A stretch of 64,000 nucleotides of DNA from JBFMFH01 sp040752275 (GTDB lineage Bacteria; Acidobacteriota; Vicinamibacteria; Vicinamibacterales; JAKQTR01). Location of the stretch: NCBI GenBank assembly GCA_040752275.1, contig JBFMFH010000007.1:1-64000 (forward strand), written 5' to 3'. Positions 34,129 through 42,516 of the stretch are shown here, one piece after another. The notes beneath the pieces are model-generated. The model made no database searches. It was given only the letters and a program-made list of their open reading frames with translations, and was not told the DNA's origin. Made by a program: the position numbers and the translations under genes. How positions within the stretch are numbered: position 1 is the first letter of the stretch; each line of letters begins with the position of its first letter.

Positions 34129-34394
34129 CGGACGAGGTCCGGAAGCCGGACGAAGAGGTCGTGCGTGAACCCCGAGACGATGCGCAGCATCCAGGGGAAG
34201 GTGACGGTGAACGCTGCGAAGATGGCCAGGGCCCTCGGAATGAACGCCAGCACGCTGTCGTGGACCGACGTCACGGTCTGCAGGACGCTGACGAGAACGC
34301 CCGCCACGAGGCCGGAGATCAGAATGGGCATGCTGACGACGAGCGCCACCTCGATGGCCTGACGGGCCGTACCGACAATGAGTGCCTCGGGCAT
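34125..34394 (-). CDS. fliQ: Flagellar export gate protein FliQ
   Basis: The 89-residue protein has two hydrophobic helices (AIEVALVVSMPILISGLVAG, ALAIFAAFTVTFPWMLRIV) separated by the conserved SVLQTVTSVHDSVLAFIPR loop. This is the FliQ pattern and exact family length. The ATG at 34394 is preferred over a longer upstream frame that would overlap fliP. It lies 13 bp after fliP. Confidence 0.95.
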   Translation of the reverse strand: MPEALIVGTARQAIEVALVVSMPILISGLVAGVLVSVLQTVTSVHDSVLAFIPRALAIFAAFTVTFPWMLRIVSGFTHDLFVRLPDLVR

Positions 34395-34407
34395 GGTTGG
34401 ACTCTCC

Positions 34408-35148
34408 CTACACGAAACTCCGGACGAGCGAGCCGACAATCAGGCTCCACCCGTCAACGGCGACGAAGAGCAGCAGCTTGAACGGCAGCGAGATCATCGC
34501 CGGTGGCAGCTGCAGCATGCCCATCGACAGCAGCGTGGTGGACACAACGAGATCGATGAGCAGGAACGGAATGAACACGAAGAAGCCCATCTGAAAGCCC
34601 GTCTTGATCTCCGAGGTCACGTACGCCGGAATCACGACGCTCATCGGCAAGTCGGCGGGCGTCGAGGGCCGCGGCGCCTTGCTGAGTCCGACGAACAGTT
34701 CGAGGTCCGACTGCCGCGTCTGGCGGAGCATGAAGTCGCGCAGCGGTGGCGCGGCCTTCGACAGCGCGTCGTTCATGCTCACCGTGCCAGCCAGCGCTGG
34801 CTGGACGCTCACCGTGTTGATGACAGCACCCACCGGCGCCATGATGAACATCGTTAGGAAGAGGGCGAGACCGATCAGAACCTGGTTGGAGGGCACTTCC
34901 TGCGTACCCAGGGCCTGACGCAGGAAGTGAAACACGATGACGATCCGGGTGAACGAGGTCATCGTCACCAGAATCGCTGGCAGAAAGCTGAGCAGCGTCA
35001 GCAGAACTACCAGCTGGAGCGGCGCCGAGATGCTGCCAAGGCCGTCCACTGTCACATCGAGCCGATCGGGTTGAGCCGCGAGCAGAGAACCCGACCCTGC
35101 GAGCAGGAAGACGACCACCAGCACCGGCACGAGTCCCCGTCGGGTCAT
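34408..35148 (-). CDS. fliP: Flagellar export gate protein FliP
   Basis: FliP is the main ring subunit of the export pore. The 246-residue precursor has a signal peptide (about 1-25) and four helices. Family signatures are present: SFLPAILVTMTSFTRIVIVF, LRQALGTQEVPSNQVLIGLA and PAYVTSEIKTGFQMGFFVFI. The length is typical. The ATG overlaps the fliO stop by four bases. Confidence 0.97.
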   Translation of the reverse strand: MTRRGLVPVLVVVFLLAGSGSLLAAQPDRLDVTVDGLGSISAPLQLVVLLTLLSFLPAILVTMTSFTRIVIVFHFLRQALGTQEVPSNQVLIGLALFLTMFIMAPVGAVINTVSVQPALAGTVSMNDALSKAAPPLRDFMLRQTRQSDLELFVGLSKAPRPSTPADLPMSVVIPAYVTSEIKTGFQMGFFVFIPFLLIDLVVSTTLLSMGMLQLPPAMISLPFKLLLFVAVDGWSLIVGSLVRSFV

Positions 35149-35498
35149 GACCGCGCCACCGCCTGGGATCCAGAGGCCCGATCGAGGGCGTGCTCGAAGG
35201 GACCGGCCGGCGCCGCCAGCTCCGTCACGAGCGAGACGCTCGTGGCGGTGGAGCCAATCAGCAATCGACGTCCTTCGACATTGACGACGAGGAGCGAGCG
35301 CCGGTCGCCGAGCGGGAGCGTGGCTTCGATCCCCAGCGAACTCGCACGCCGGCGCGCGGGAATCGAGATGACACCACGACGCACGAGGTAGGCAAGGCCG
35401 CCGATGAGCGCAAAGACGAACAGCAGACCGAAGAACGCGCGCATCAGGCCCGTGTCGACGCCCGATGCTGGCGCGGCGTCCAGCAGCAGCCCTATCAT
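35145..35498 (-). CDS. fliO: Flagellar biosynthesis protein FliO
   Basis: The 117-residue protein has a short periplasmic N-terminus, one membrane helix (AFFGLLFVFALIGGLAYLV) and a small cytoplasmic domain (LGDRRSLLVVNVEGRRLLIG) typical of FliO, the assembly aid of the FliP ring. It overlaps fliP by four bases and the upstream FliN-type gene by four bases. Confidence 0.9.
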   Translation of the reverse strand: MIGLLLDAAPASGVDTGLMRAFFGLLFVFALIGGLAYLVRRGVISIPARRRASSLGIEATLPLGDRRSLLVVNVEGRRLLIGSTATSVSLVTELAAPAGPFEHALDRASGSQAVARS

Positions 35499-35821
35499 CG
35501 CCGCACCTCGCCGCTCGGGAACGGCGCGAGGCTCGTCAGGCGAATGGAGGACTTGTTGTCGATGATCTCGACCTCGCCCCTGGCGATGACGCTGCCGTGC
35601 ACTCGCACCTCGACATCGTCACCAACCGGCTGGGCCAGACGGACGATGCTGCGAGGCTGCAGGGACAGGCATTCCCGCACGCTGATGACCGTCGAGCCAA
35701 GGCGAACGGCGACCTCGCACTTGATGTCGCCCATCGACGGCAGCAGCAACGCGTCGTCGTCGGGCATGCCGGACGGAGTGGGCGCATCAGAACTGGATGA
35801 CGAAGTCGGCGTAGAGGACAT
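35495..35821 (-). CDS. fliN: Flagellar C-ring protein FliN (copy 2)
   Basis: The 108-residue protein has a Ser/Thr-rich N-terminus and a SpoA domain (MGDIKCEVAVRLGSTVISVR, SIVRLAQPVGDDVEVRVHGS, GEVEIIDNKSSIRLTSL). It stands in the classic fliL-fliM-fliN-fliO position, whereas fliM has moved to a site with the other FliN copy. The ATG at 35821 has GAGG six bases upstream and overlaps the fliL end; an alternative ATG at 35767 lacks a good Shine-Dalgarno. The two FliN proteins may form a mixed C-ring. Confidence 0.9.
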   Translation of the reverse strand: MSSTPTSSSSSDAPTPSGMPDDDALLLPSMGDIKCEVAVRLGSTVISVRECLSLQPRSIVRLAQPVGDDVEVRVHGSVIARGEVEIIDNKSSIRLTSLAPFPSGEVRR

Positions 35822-36278
35822 CGCGCACCTCAACCGGCCGGGTGAGTTCCGAGATCTGCGTGAGCAGCGCCTGCTTCAGCTCGGCCTTGCCCTGGGCCGT
35901 GACCAGCCGGCCTGCAGACTGCATCGCCAGGGTCTCGAGAATGGCATTGCGAATCCGTGACTGGGCCACCTCGTTTCCGGCAATGCGTTCGGCCTGCTTC
36001 TCGTCGGCCATCAGCAGCTTCAGCGTCACGCGAAGGTAGGCCTGGCCCCGGTTGTCGGCCAGGTTGACGAGGAAGGTCTCGAACGGAACGAGGCCACCGG
36101 GCTCTTCAACCTTGGCCATCTTCGCCTCGGCGGGTGGAACGCCGCCGAAGAACCAGTACGCCGCGGCCGCAGCAACGCCAATGAACAGGCCCCCGGCCAG
36201 GCCGATAACGAGGAGTCTGCTGCGACGAGGCTTACCGGGCGCACCCGGCACATCGGGGAGTGTGGCGGCTTGGGACAT
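35787..36278 (-). CDS. fliL: Flagellar basal-body protein FliL
   Basis: FliL is a single-pass inner-membrane protein that rings the stator. The 163-residue product has one helix (LLVIGLAGGLFIGVAAAAAYW) and a periplasmic domain (VPFETFLVNLADNRGQAYLR, LTRPVEVRDVLYADFVIQF) matching the family over full length. A sigma-54 promoter lies about 50 bp upstream, so fliL heads the second long unit. Confidence 0.94.
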   Translation of the reverse strand: MSQAATLPDVPGAPGKPRRSRLLVIGLAGGLFIGVAAAAAYWFFGGVPPAEAKMAKVEEPGGLVPFETFLVNLADNRGQAYLRVTLKLLMADEKQAERIAGNEVAQSRIRNAILETLAMQSAGRLVTAQGKAELKQALLTQISELTRPVEVRDVLYADFVIQF

Positions 36279-36326
36279 GGTCGGTTCCTATCGACTGGCG
36301 AACGCAACGCGCACCGACTGGGTCAG

Positions 36327-36342
36327 AGCAAGAACGGTGCCT
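36327..36342 (-). promoter_or_regulatory. Sigma-54 promoter of the fliL unit
   Basis: On the minus strand AGGCACCGTTCTTGCT matches TGGCACG-N4-TTGCW with two mismatches and exact GG/GC spacing. It sits in the 188-bp gap between fliK and fliL and predicts a leader of about 38 nt. Confidence 0.65.
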
Positions 36343-36466
36343 GGAGGAAACGGGCCGTTCAGCTTGTACCGACTGAGTTTCTGCGAGTCCGGGCGGATCC
36401 AGGCGGTCGGGCGGGCGAACAGGGTGTCGGCCCACCGACATGCGCAAGCAGGTGGCCGCTCGAGGT

Positions 36467-38389
36467 CTAGAGGAACGCGTCGAACCTCCGTCCCCGATGC
36501 GTGCGGGGCACGGGCGGGCGCGGGGCTTCTTGCCGGCCCCGAGGGTCCTCATGGCGCGACCGGCCGTTGGGGTCGATCCGCAAGTCGGTGAGCGTCAGGC
36601 CAGCTTCGCCGAGAGCCGCGCGGAGTTCTCGCTGGTGACTCTCGAGCCACGCGCGCACTGTCGCCGACTCCGCAGTCACCAACGCACTGACCGAGGAGCC
36701 AGAGACCCGCAGCGTCACTGACATGTCTCCGAGGTATTCGGGGTGCATGCGGAGCTTCGCTTCCGCGCCGTCCCGTATGGCCTGGAATCGCAGTGTCCGG
36801 ACGATCGCGTCAGCCATCGGGCGTTCGTCGAGCGTCGGGTCGGCCTCCAACGGGTCGGATTCCCCGCCACCCGGCGCGGGTGGGGTGTTGGTCTCGCGGC
36901 CAACCGTCACATCCCAGCCAAGGCGCGGGACCGCCGGCACATCGCGGAAAGTCGACTCCGGATGCTGGCCAGAGTGTGTTCGCTCGACCGGGGTCGAAAC
37001 GGACTCGCGCACGTGGTCGTGTGGATGGGAGGTCGTCCTCCCGAATACCGGCGGCAGCTGTGCGCCGGCTTCACCGCGCGCGTTCTGGCTGGAGCCACCC
37101 GGGAGGTGGGCCGGATACGGCTGCGGGTCCGAGGGCGCAGTGCGAGGAGCCGGCATGCCGGCTGGCGGGACCGCCCGCTCGTCGGCGGTCGACGTCCCGG
37201 TGTCCCTCCACTCTCCGCGTGGGGCGGCGGCGGTGGGTCCGGAACCCTTCGCCCAAGCTCCAACTGCGGGCCGCGACTGGTCAGCTGCTGCCGCAAGGGC
37301 AGCGTTCGCGAACGCAAGGCCTCGGGGGTCTTGGTCCGACCATCCGGGGCGAGTCGTTCGAGGAGCAGAGTCCGCGTCGTGGCCGGCCCACTGCTCGCCT
37401 GCTGGGCCAACCGACGGAGCGGCCGCGGGATCGAGCGAAGGACTGTCACGATGGGCCTGCAACTCGGCTGTCGGCTCACCAGCTCTCGGGTCGGGCAGGG
37501 CATCGGACGCGCCGAGTCGAGGGGCGGAGGCGCGGGCTGGGGCGCGGCTCACGGACGACGGCCCGGTCTCTTGTGCGTCGTGCCGTCCGGGAGCTGGTTC
37601 CTGACGGGAACCAGGGAGCCGAGGCTCGGGGAGCGCCGGTTCGTGGCTCGGCGCGGGTGCCTGGAGATCAAGCGGGTGCGGCGGACCGGCAGGCGGGTCG
37701 AGCACTGCCGGCAGTCCACCCGTCGGCGCGTTGACTCCCACGTCCGGCTCCTGCCGGGCGCCTGACGCCGGCACACTGGCTTCTTGCCGGGCTGATCGTG
37801 GTGGGCATTCGCTTGACGGTGACGTGCGGCTGACTTGTTCGCGCGGGACCGTCCCGGTCTGCGGGTCGCCGGACGTCGGGGCGATCCGGCTGGCCGCGTC
37901 GAGTCCGGCGGAGGATGCGATCCTCGTGCGGCCGACCCGAGCGGCCGGGGGAACGACCACGTGCCACGCGTCTGTTCCCGGCTCGCTTATCGGCTCGATG
38001 GCGTTCGACGTCACGTCCCCGTCTCCGGATTGGGGGTTGGCAGACCCACCAGTCGTGGGATCCGGAGGCGCCGCGAGTCCAGATGAGCGATCGGCCAGAA
38101 CGACCGCGGCCAGTTCGCTGTGGGCGGGCGTGGCGCCCGGCTCCGCCGGCAGCTCTGTGCCGCGTTCCTGCGAACGGCCGGCGTTCTCACGGGTCCCGAG
38201 TGACGGACCCGCGACCGGAGGGCCCTGCCGGATCGCCTCAACGGCGAGTGTGTCTTGGCTGGGCGCCGAGAGAACGCGCGTCAGCGCGTCATGGAAGAGC
38301 GCCAGGCTGACAGCACCAGTCGAATCAGATGCCGGCTGGTTCACGGCGTTCTCGCATGGGCATGCGAGGGTGCGAGCAACTGGGTCCAC
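36467..38389 (-). CDS. fliK: Flagellar hook-length control protein FliK
   Basis: The 640-residue protein has a long disordered Pro/Ala/Ser-rich N-terminal part and a conserved C-terminal Flg_hook domain (about 520-620). That domain carries LRMHPEYLGDMSVTLRVSGS, TAESATVRAWLESHQRELRA and LGEAGLTLTDLRIDPNG. It measures hook length and triggers the FlhB specificity switch. The length is high for FliK, which could reflect a long hook. The GTG start is the best available after flgE, 110 bp downstream of it. The N-terminal sequence itself is not conserved. Confidence 0.88.
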   Translation of the reverse strand: MDPVARTLACPCENAVNQPASDSTGAVSLALFHDALTRVLSAPSQDTLAVEAIRQGPPVAGPSLGTRENAGRSQERGTELPAEPGATPAHSELAAVVLADRSSGLAAPPDPTTGGSANPQSGDGDVTSNAIEPISEPGTDAWHVVVPPAARVGRTRIASSAGLDAASRIAPTSGDPQTGTVPREQVSRTSPSSECPPRSARQEASVPASGARQEPDVGVNAPTGGLPAVLDPPAGPPHPLDLQAPAPSHEPALPEPRLPGSRQEPAPGRHDAQETGPSSVSRAPARASAPRLGASDALPDPRAGEPTAELQAHRDSPSLDPAAAPSVGPAGEQWAGHDADSAPRTTRPGWSDQDPRGLAFANAALAAAADQSRPAVGAWAKGSGPTAAAPRGEWRDTGTSTADERAVPPAGMPAPRTAPSDPQPYPAHLPGGSSQNARGEAGAQLPPVFGRTTSHPHDHVRESVSTPVERTHSGQHPESTFRDVPAVPRLGWDVTVGRETNTPPAPGGGESDPLEADPTLDERPMADAIVRTLRFQAIRDGAEAKLRMHPEYLGDMSVTLRVSGSSVSALVTAESATVRAWLESHQRELRAALGEAGLTLTDLRIDPNGRSRHEDPRGRQEAPRPPVPRTHRGRRFDAFL

Positions 38390-38499
38390 GGCATGGACTC
38401 CGTCTGTGCGGGCTCACCGGCACGGGCGAACCCCGGGGCGCCTCCGGTGACGGCAGAGGTCGCGCCCGGGCGAGTGGTGTCATTCGAACGAGCGGGAGA

Positions 38500-39795
38500 C
38501 TACCGCTTCAGGTTCAGCGTCTCGGCAAGCAGTTCGTCCGACGCGGTAATGGTCCTCGCGTTCGCCTGATACCCGCGCTGTGCGAGGATCATCTGCGTGA
38601 ATTCCTCTGCAATGTCGACATTCGATTGTTCGAGGGCGCTGCCGACAAGCGTCCCGCGGCCTCCCGTTCCCGCCACGCCGACGATGGGCAGCCCCGATGC
38701 CTGGCTTTCGCCGTAGCGGGTGTAGCCCTTGTGCACCAGGCCCTGCGGGTTGTTGAACGTCGCGAGTGCCAACTGTCCCACGGCGATGGTCTGTCCGCCG
38801 CCACTGTCGGCGAGGATGGTGCCGTCCGAGCCGATCGCGATGTTGTCGATGGTCCCGGCCGCATTCCCGTTCTGTGTGATCGTAGAGGTTGCCGAGGTGG
38901 CAGCGAAGCCGGTGAGGGAGGCGGCGCCGTTCTGGTCGACGAGATTCCACGTCAGCGTGCTGGCGGGAGCGCCATTGCTCCATGCCGGCGTTGCCAGAAC
39001 CGCGTCGGCGATGTTCGGGGCCGCTCCTCCGCCCGTTCCGGGGGCCGCGATCGTGAAGCTGGCGAGCTGTCCGTTCGCGTCGAACCCGACCGAGCCGCTG
39101 GCCACCTGGTAAGGCGTGCCGGGTGTGCCGCCGACCACGTCAGCGCCATTCGCTTCGACCTTGTAGTTCCAGGTCGAAGGCCCCGTCTTCGTATAGGTCA
39201 CCGTCAGGGCGTGGCTCTCGCCGAGCGAGTCGTAGACCTGCAGGCCGGTGGCGAACACGGTGCCCGTGGCCGCTCTGGCGTCGAGGTTCGTCGCGGTGGA
39301 GAACTCCGTGGTCCCCGCCGGCGGGCGCAGGACGCCGGGCGGGATCCTGATGTCGTTCATCTGAGCGGAGGACACGATCTGCCCGGTCTGCGGATCGACG
39401 GTGGTCCAGCCCTGGACCCGGTATCCGTCCGAGGTGACGAGATTGCCGGCGTCGTCGATGCCGAAGTTCCCGGCGCGCGTGTAGAAGAGTCCGGCGGGAC
39501 CGCTCACGACGAAGAAGCCGGCGCCCTGGATTGCCACGTTGGTGGCGATGCGCGAGTTCTCGATGGCTCCCTGGCTGAACACCGGTGTGACCGATCCGAC
39601 CGTGACCCCGAGGCCGATTTGCAGGGGAGATCCGCTGGATCCACTCACGATCTGGCTCATCAGGTCCTGAAAGTTCATGCTGCTCGTCTTGAACCCCACG
39701 GTGTTGATGTTCGCGAGGTTGTTGCCAATGACGTTCATCTTGGCGGCATTGGCGTTGAGGCCCGACAGGGCCGCGGAGAATGATCCGACTGCCAT
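38500..39795 (-). CDS. flgE: Flagellar hook protein FlgE
   Basis: FlgE polymerises into the hook. The 431-residue protein starts with SFSAALSGLNANAAKMNVIG and NNLANINTVGFKTSSMNFQD. It has the hook core (IQGAGFFVVSGPAGLFYTRA, YDSLGESHALTVTYTKTG) and ends with the helix EFTQMILAQRGYQANARTIT. It is exported by the flagellar apparatus. flgD is directly upstream, with a 13-bp gap. Confidence 0.97.
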   Translation of the reverse strand: MAVGSFSAALSGLNANAAKMNVIGNNLANINTVGFKTSSMNFQDLMSQIVSGSSGSPLQIGLGVTVGSVTPVFSQGAIENSRIATNVAIQGAGFFVVSGPAGLFYTRAGNFGIDDAGNLVTSDGYRVQGWTTVDPQTGQIVSSAQMNDIRIPPGVLRPPAGTTEFSTATNLDARAATGTVFATGLQVYDSLGESHALTVTYTKTGPSTWNYKVEANGADVVGGTPGTPYQVASGSVGFDANGQLASFTIAAPGTGGGAAPNIADAVLATPAWSNGAPASTLTWNLVDQNGAASLTGFAATSATSTITQNGNAAGTIDNIAIGSDGTILADSGGGQTIAVGQLALATFNNPQGLVHKGYTRYGESQASGLPIVGVAGTGGRGTLVGSALEQSNVDIAEEFTQMILAQRGYQANARTITASDELLAETLNLKR

Positions 39796-39808
39796 GATGT
39801 CTCTCTCC

Positions 39809-40087
39809 TTACTTTGCGGAGTCCGTCGCCATCTGGTAGAAGAGGTCCCGCAATTCTGCCGTTGACGTCGAGATCTGTTCCAGCTTCTCGAGGGAGCTGA
39901 AGGTGGCCAGCTGAGTCAGGAACTCGGCATCGGCCATGGGTTTCGTCGGATCCTGATGCTGCAACTGGGTCACCAGGAGCTTGAGGAAGGCGTCGCGGCC
40001 GAGGCCGTCCTGCCGGACGGCCCCTCCCGCGGTGGCCGCCGCGCCGGCGGCAGCGGACGTGACGGCACTGGAGGCGTCGATGTTCAT
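39809..40087 (-). CDS. flgD: Minimal hook-cap protein FlgD
   Basis: The 92-residue product contains only the conserved N-terminal FlgD region (DAFLKLLVTQLQHQDPTKPM, ADAEFLTQLATFSSLEKLEQ). The Tudor/Ig-like cap domains of the usual 220-residue FlgD are missing. Short FlgD forms exist in other bacteria, and the stop is clean, so it is probably functional as hook scaffold rather than broken. It overlaps fliJ by four bases and precedes flgE. Confidence 0.9.
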   Translation of the reverse strand: MNIDASSAVTSAAAGAAATAGGAVRQDGLGRDAFLKLLVTQLQHQDPTKPMADAEFLTQLATFSSLEKLEQISTSTAELRDLFYQMATDSAK

Positions 40088-40548
40088 GTGTGTTCCTCCC
40101 GTTCACGGGTCAGGGCAAGGGTGCGCAGGACGGCCAGCCAGTCGATGGACTTCTGCTCGGCCCGCTGCGCCTCGCGCGCGAATGTCTCCCGGGCACGGTC
40201 GCGGAGCCGTTCGAGCACGCGCACGTCCACCCGCGCCTTGGTCGCCTTGTCCAGGGCGGCCCGCGCCTCGTCGCAGCGGCGGAAGAGTTCCTCCTGCTTG
40301 TGGGCCGCTTCGCGGTACTGCGCGGCAATCCAGTTCTGATACCAAAGGAGTGTGGCGATCGCCTGCGCTTGTTCCTGTTCGTCCCTCGCCTGCCGGCACG
40401 CGTTCGCGCAGGTGGCGCGGGCGGCATCGAGGGCAACCCGGGCGGCGTCTGTCCGGGCGTTGGCCGCGGCCAGGTCGCGTTCGGCGACCTCGGCTCTCCG
40501 GCGGCGCAGGTCGAGGGCGGCCTGGGGTCTGAATTTGAATCTCTGCAT
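40084..40548 (-). CDS. fliJ: Flagellar export chaperone FliJ
   Basis: The 154-residue, coiled-coil protein begins QRFKFRPQAALDLRRRRAEV, typical of FliJ, and is rich in Arg, Glu and Ala throughout. FliJ is the central stalk of the FliHI ATPase complex. The ATG at 40548 gives the canonical start; a GTG two codons earlier overlaps the fliI stop. It follows fliI and overlaps flgD. Confidence 0.85.
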   Translation of the reverse strand: MQRFKFRPQAALDLRRRRAEVAERDLAAANARTDAARVALDAARATCANACRQARDEQEQAQAIATLLWYQNWIAAQYREAAHKQEELFRRCDEARAALDKATKARVDVRVLERLRDRARETFAREAQRAEQKSIDWLAVLRTLALTREREEHT

Positions 40549-40550
40549 CG

Positions 40551-41864
40551 TCACACGTCCAGTAGCTCTGCCAGGGCCTGATCGTGCGAGCAGACGACAT
40601 CAGCCGGCTGACAGAGAAACGCGTTGATCCGGTCGCGCTTGGCGAGCGCGGCGTCCACGCGCGGATTCGACCCGGTCACATATGCGCCGACATTCACGAG
40701 ATCCTCGGCTCCACGGACGATGGCCATCCACTCGCGGACCTGGGCGGCCTTGATGCGGTGGTCCACGGTAGTCACGTCGGGCATCGTACGGCTGACACTC
40801 TGGAGGATGTCGATGGCCGGATAGTGGTTGCCTGCCCCCAGGTCCCTCGACAGCACGATGTGTCCGTCGAGGATGGCTCTGACCGCGTCGGCCACCGGTT
40901 CGTTGTGGTCATCTCCCTCGACCAGAACGGTGTAGAAGGCGGTGATGCCACCTCGGCCGCGCAGGCCGCCGGCCCGCTCGAGCAACCGGGGAAGGAGGGC
41001 GAACACCGACGGTGGATAGCCTTTCGCGGTGGGAGGTTCGCCGGCCGCCAGGCCAACCTCCCGCTGGGCCGTGGCGAAGCGTGTCACCGAGTCCATCAGC
41101 AGGAGTACCTGTCTTCCCGAGTCCCTGAAGTACTCCGCGATGGTCGTCGCGGTGTATGCGGCACGCAGGCGCAGGAGCGCCGGATTGTCCGAGGTGGAGA
41201 CGACAACGACTGTGCGCCGCAGACCGTCCGGGCCGAGGTCGTGCTCGAGAAAGGACCGGACTTCCCGCCCGCGCTCCCCCACGAGCCCGATCACGGTGAC
41301 GTCGGCTCCGGTGCCCCGCGCCATCATGCCCAGCAGCGTGCTCTTGCCGACGCCGCTGCCCCCGAACAGACCAAGTCGCTGGCCGCGGCCGACCGTCAGC
41401 ATGGCGTCGATCGCCCGTACGCCCGTGCTGATGGGATTCGCCACAGACTCCCGGTCGAGGGGATTGAGCGGTGGGGGCTGCAACGGGTACTGCTCGCTCG
41501 TCGTCAGGGGCCCCGCTCCGTCGATGGGTCGCCCCAGGCCGTCGACCACACGCCCGAGCAGCGCATCGCCGACCCCGACGCAGGCGGCCCTTCCGCGCGC
41601 GACGATGACGTCGCAGGGGCGGATGCCGGAGGTCGAGCCCAAGGGAACGGTGAGGACCATCCCATCGCGAAACCCGACGACTTCAAGCGGCAGCGGAGCC
41701 TCGCCGTCCGACCGTCGCAGCTCGCACAGTTCACCGACCCTGGCACGTGGGCCTCTCGACTCGACGACGAGCCCGACGGTGCGCACGACTCGTCCCGCAA
41801 TCGGCATCGGATCGACCCGACCGATGAGGTCCTCGTAGCCCGAGACGACCTGGCTAGGAAGCAT
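40551..41864 (-). CDS. fliI: Flagellar export ATPase FliI
   Basis: The 437-residue ATPase energises flagellar protein export. It has the Walker A GGSGVGKST, Walker B region QVLLLMDSVTRFA, the GDLGAGNHYPAIDIL-like signature (DLGAGNHYPAIDILQSVSRT) and the LRAAYTATTIAEYFRDSGRQ segment. The ATG at 41864 fits homologues; the open frame extends 28 codons further into fliH. It overlaps fliH by 11 bp. Confidence 0.97.
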   Translation of the reverse strand: MLPSQVVSGYEDLIGRVDPMPIAGRVVRTVGLVVESRGPRARVGELCELRRSDGEAPLPLEVVGFRDGMVLTVPLGSTSGIRPCDVIVARGRAACVGVGDALLGRVVDGLGRPIDGAGPLTTSEQYPLQPPPLNPLDRESVANPISTGVRAIDAMLTVGRGQRLGLFGGSGVGKSTLLGMMARGTGADVTVIGLVGERGREVRSFLEHDLGPDGLRRTVVVVSTSDNPALLRLRAAYTATTIAEYFRDSGRQVLLLMDSVTRFATAQREVGLAAGEPPTAKGYPPSVFALLPRLLERAGGLRGRGGITAFYTVLVEGDDHNEPVADAVRAILDGHIVLSRDLGAGNHYPAIDILQSVSRTMPDVTTVDHRIKAAQVREWMAIVRGAEDLVNVGAYVTGSNPRVDAALAKRDRINAFLCQPADVVCSHDQALAELLDV

Positions 41865-42516
41865 GCCGCGCCTCCAGTCTCCCGACCGCAGCTTCGCGAG
41901 CCAGCGCATCCTGGATGACGCGGAACTGGGCGTCGATGCCGGCATCAACGAATCCGAGGGATGACTCGATGAGGCATCCGCCGCGGGGGACTGCCGGGTC
42001 GCTGTCGACCGTGATTGGGGCGCCGACGCGCGAGAAATCGTGCCGGTCGTTGATGCCGAGGTGGTCCTCGGGGTTCAGACGAATGCGAATCGCATCGCCG
42101 TCTCCGAGCCGGTCGAGAGCCACTCGCGCCATTGCGCTGAGCAAGTCCGGGTCGGTGTCGACTTCCCGCTGGAGTATCCGCCGCGCGATCGCGAGCGCGA
42201 CCTGAACCACCTGGCGCTCGGCCTGCTGGGAAAGCGTGCTCCGCAGTTCCCCGAGTTCGCGGACGGTGTCTCCCAGGCGCCGGAGCATGGCGTCGGCGCG
42301 CACGGCGCCCGCCTCGAAGCCGGCCTTCTCTCCCTCGGCGTAGGCGGCGGCAAAGGTCTGTCGTTCGAGCTCCGCCGTGGCCTGCGGGGCGACGTCGGCC
42401 CGGTCCTCCCGGGCAGGCCCCGGCCGCGGAGTCGGTTCGTCCGCCGCCGGAGTCCGGTCCCAAACGAAGGGCTCCACGCGCTGGTGGCGCAGGATTCGGG
42501 AGGGCCTAGACGACAT
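41854..42516 (-). CDS. fliH: Flagellar export regulator FliH
   Basis: FliH binds and regulates FliI. The 220-residue protein has an N-terminal Pro-rich part with FVWDRTP, a long helical stalk (TFAAAYAEGEKAGFEAGAVR) and a C-terminal globular domain (QVALAIARRILQREVDTDPD, IRIRLNPEDHLGI) like the V-ATPase E subunit. Overlaps fliG by 11 bp and fliI by 11 bp. Confidence 0.92.
   Translation of the reverse strand: MSSRPSRILRHQRVEPFVWDRTPAADEPTPRPGPAREDRADVAPQATAELERQTFAAAYAEGEKAGFEAGAVRADAMLRRLGDTVRELGELRSTLSQQAERQVVQVALAIARRILQREVDTDPDLLSAMARVALDRLGDGDAIRIRLNPEDHLGINDRHDFSRVGAPITVDSDPAVPRGGCLIESSLGFVDAGIDAQFRVIQDALAREAAVGRLEARHAS

Noticed and set aside
38329..39783. 484-codon frame opposite flgE
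   Set aside because: Lies fully under flgE, which has clear hook-protein motifs at both ends.
39809..40087. Short flgD as a pseudogene
   Set aside because: The conserved N-terminal domain is intact, both ends are tightly packed with neighbours, and no remnant of the missing domain lies downstream.
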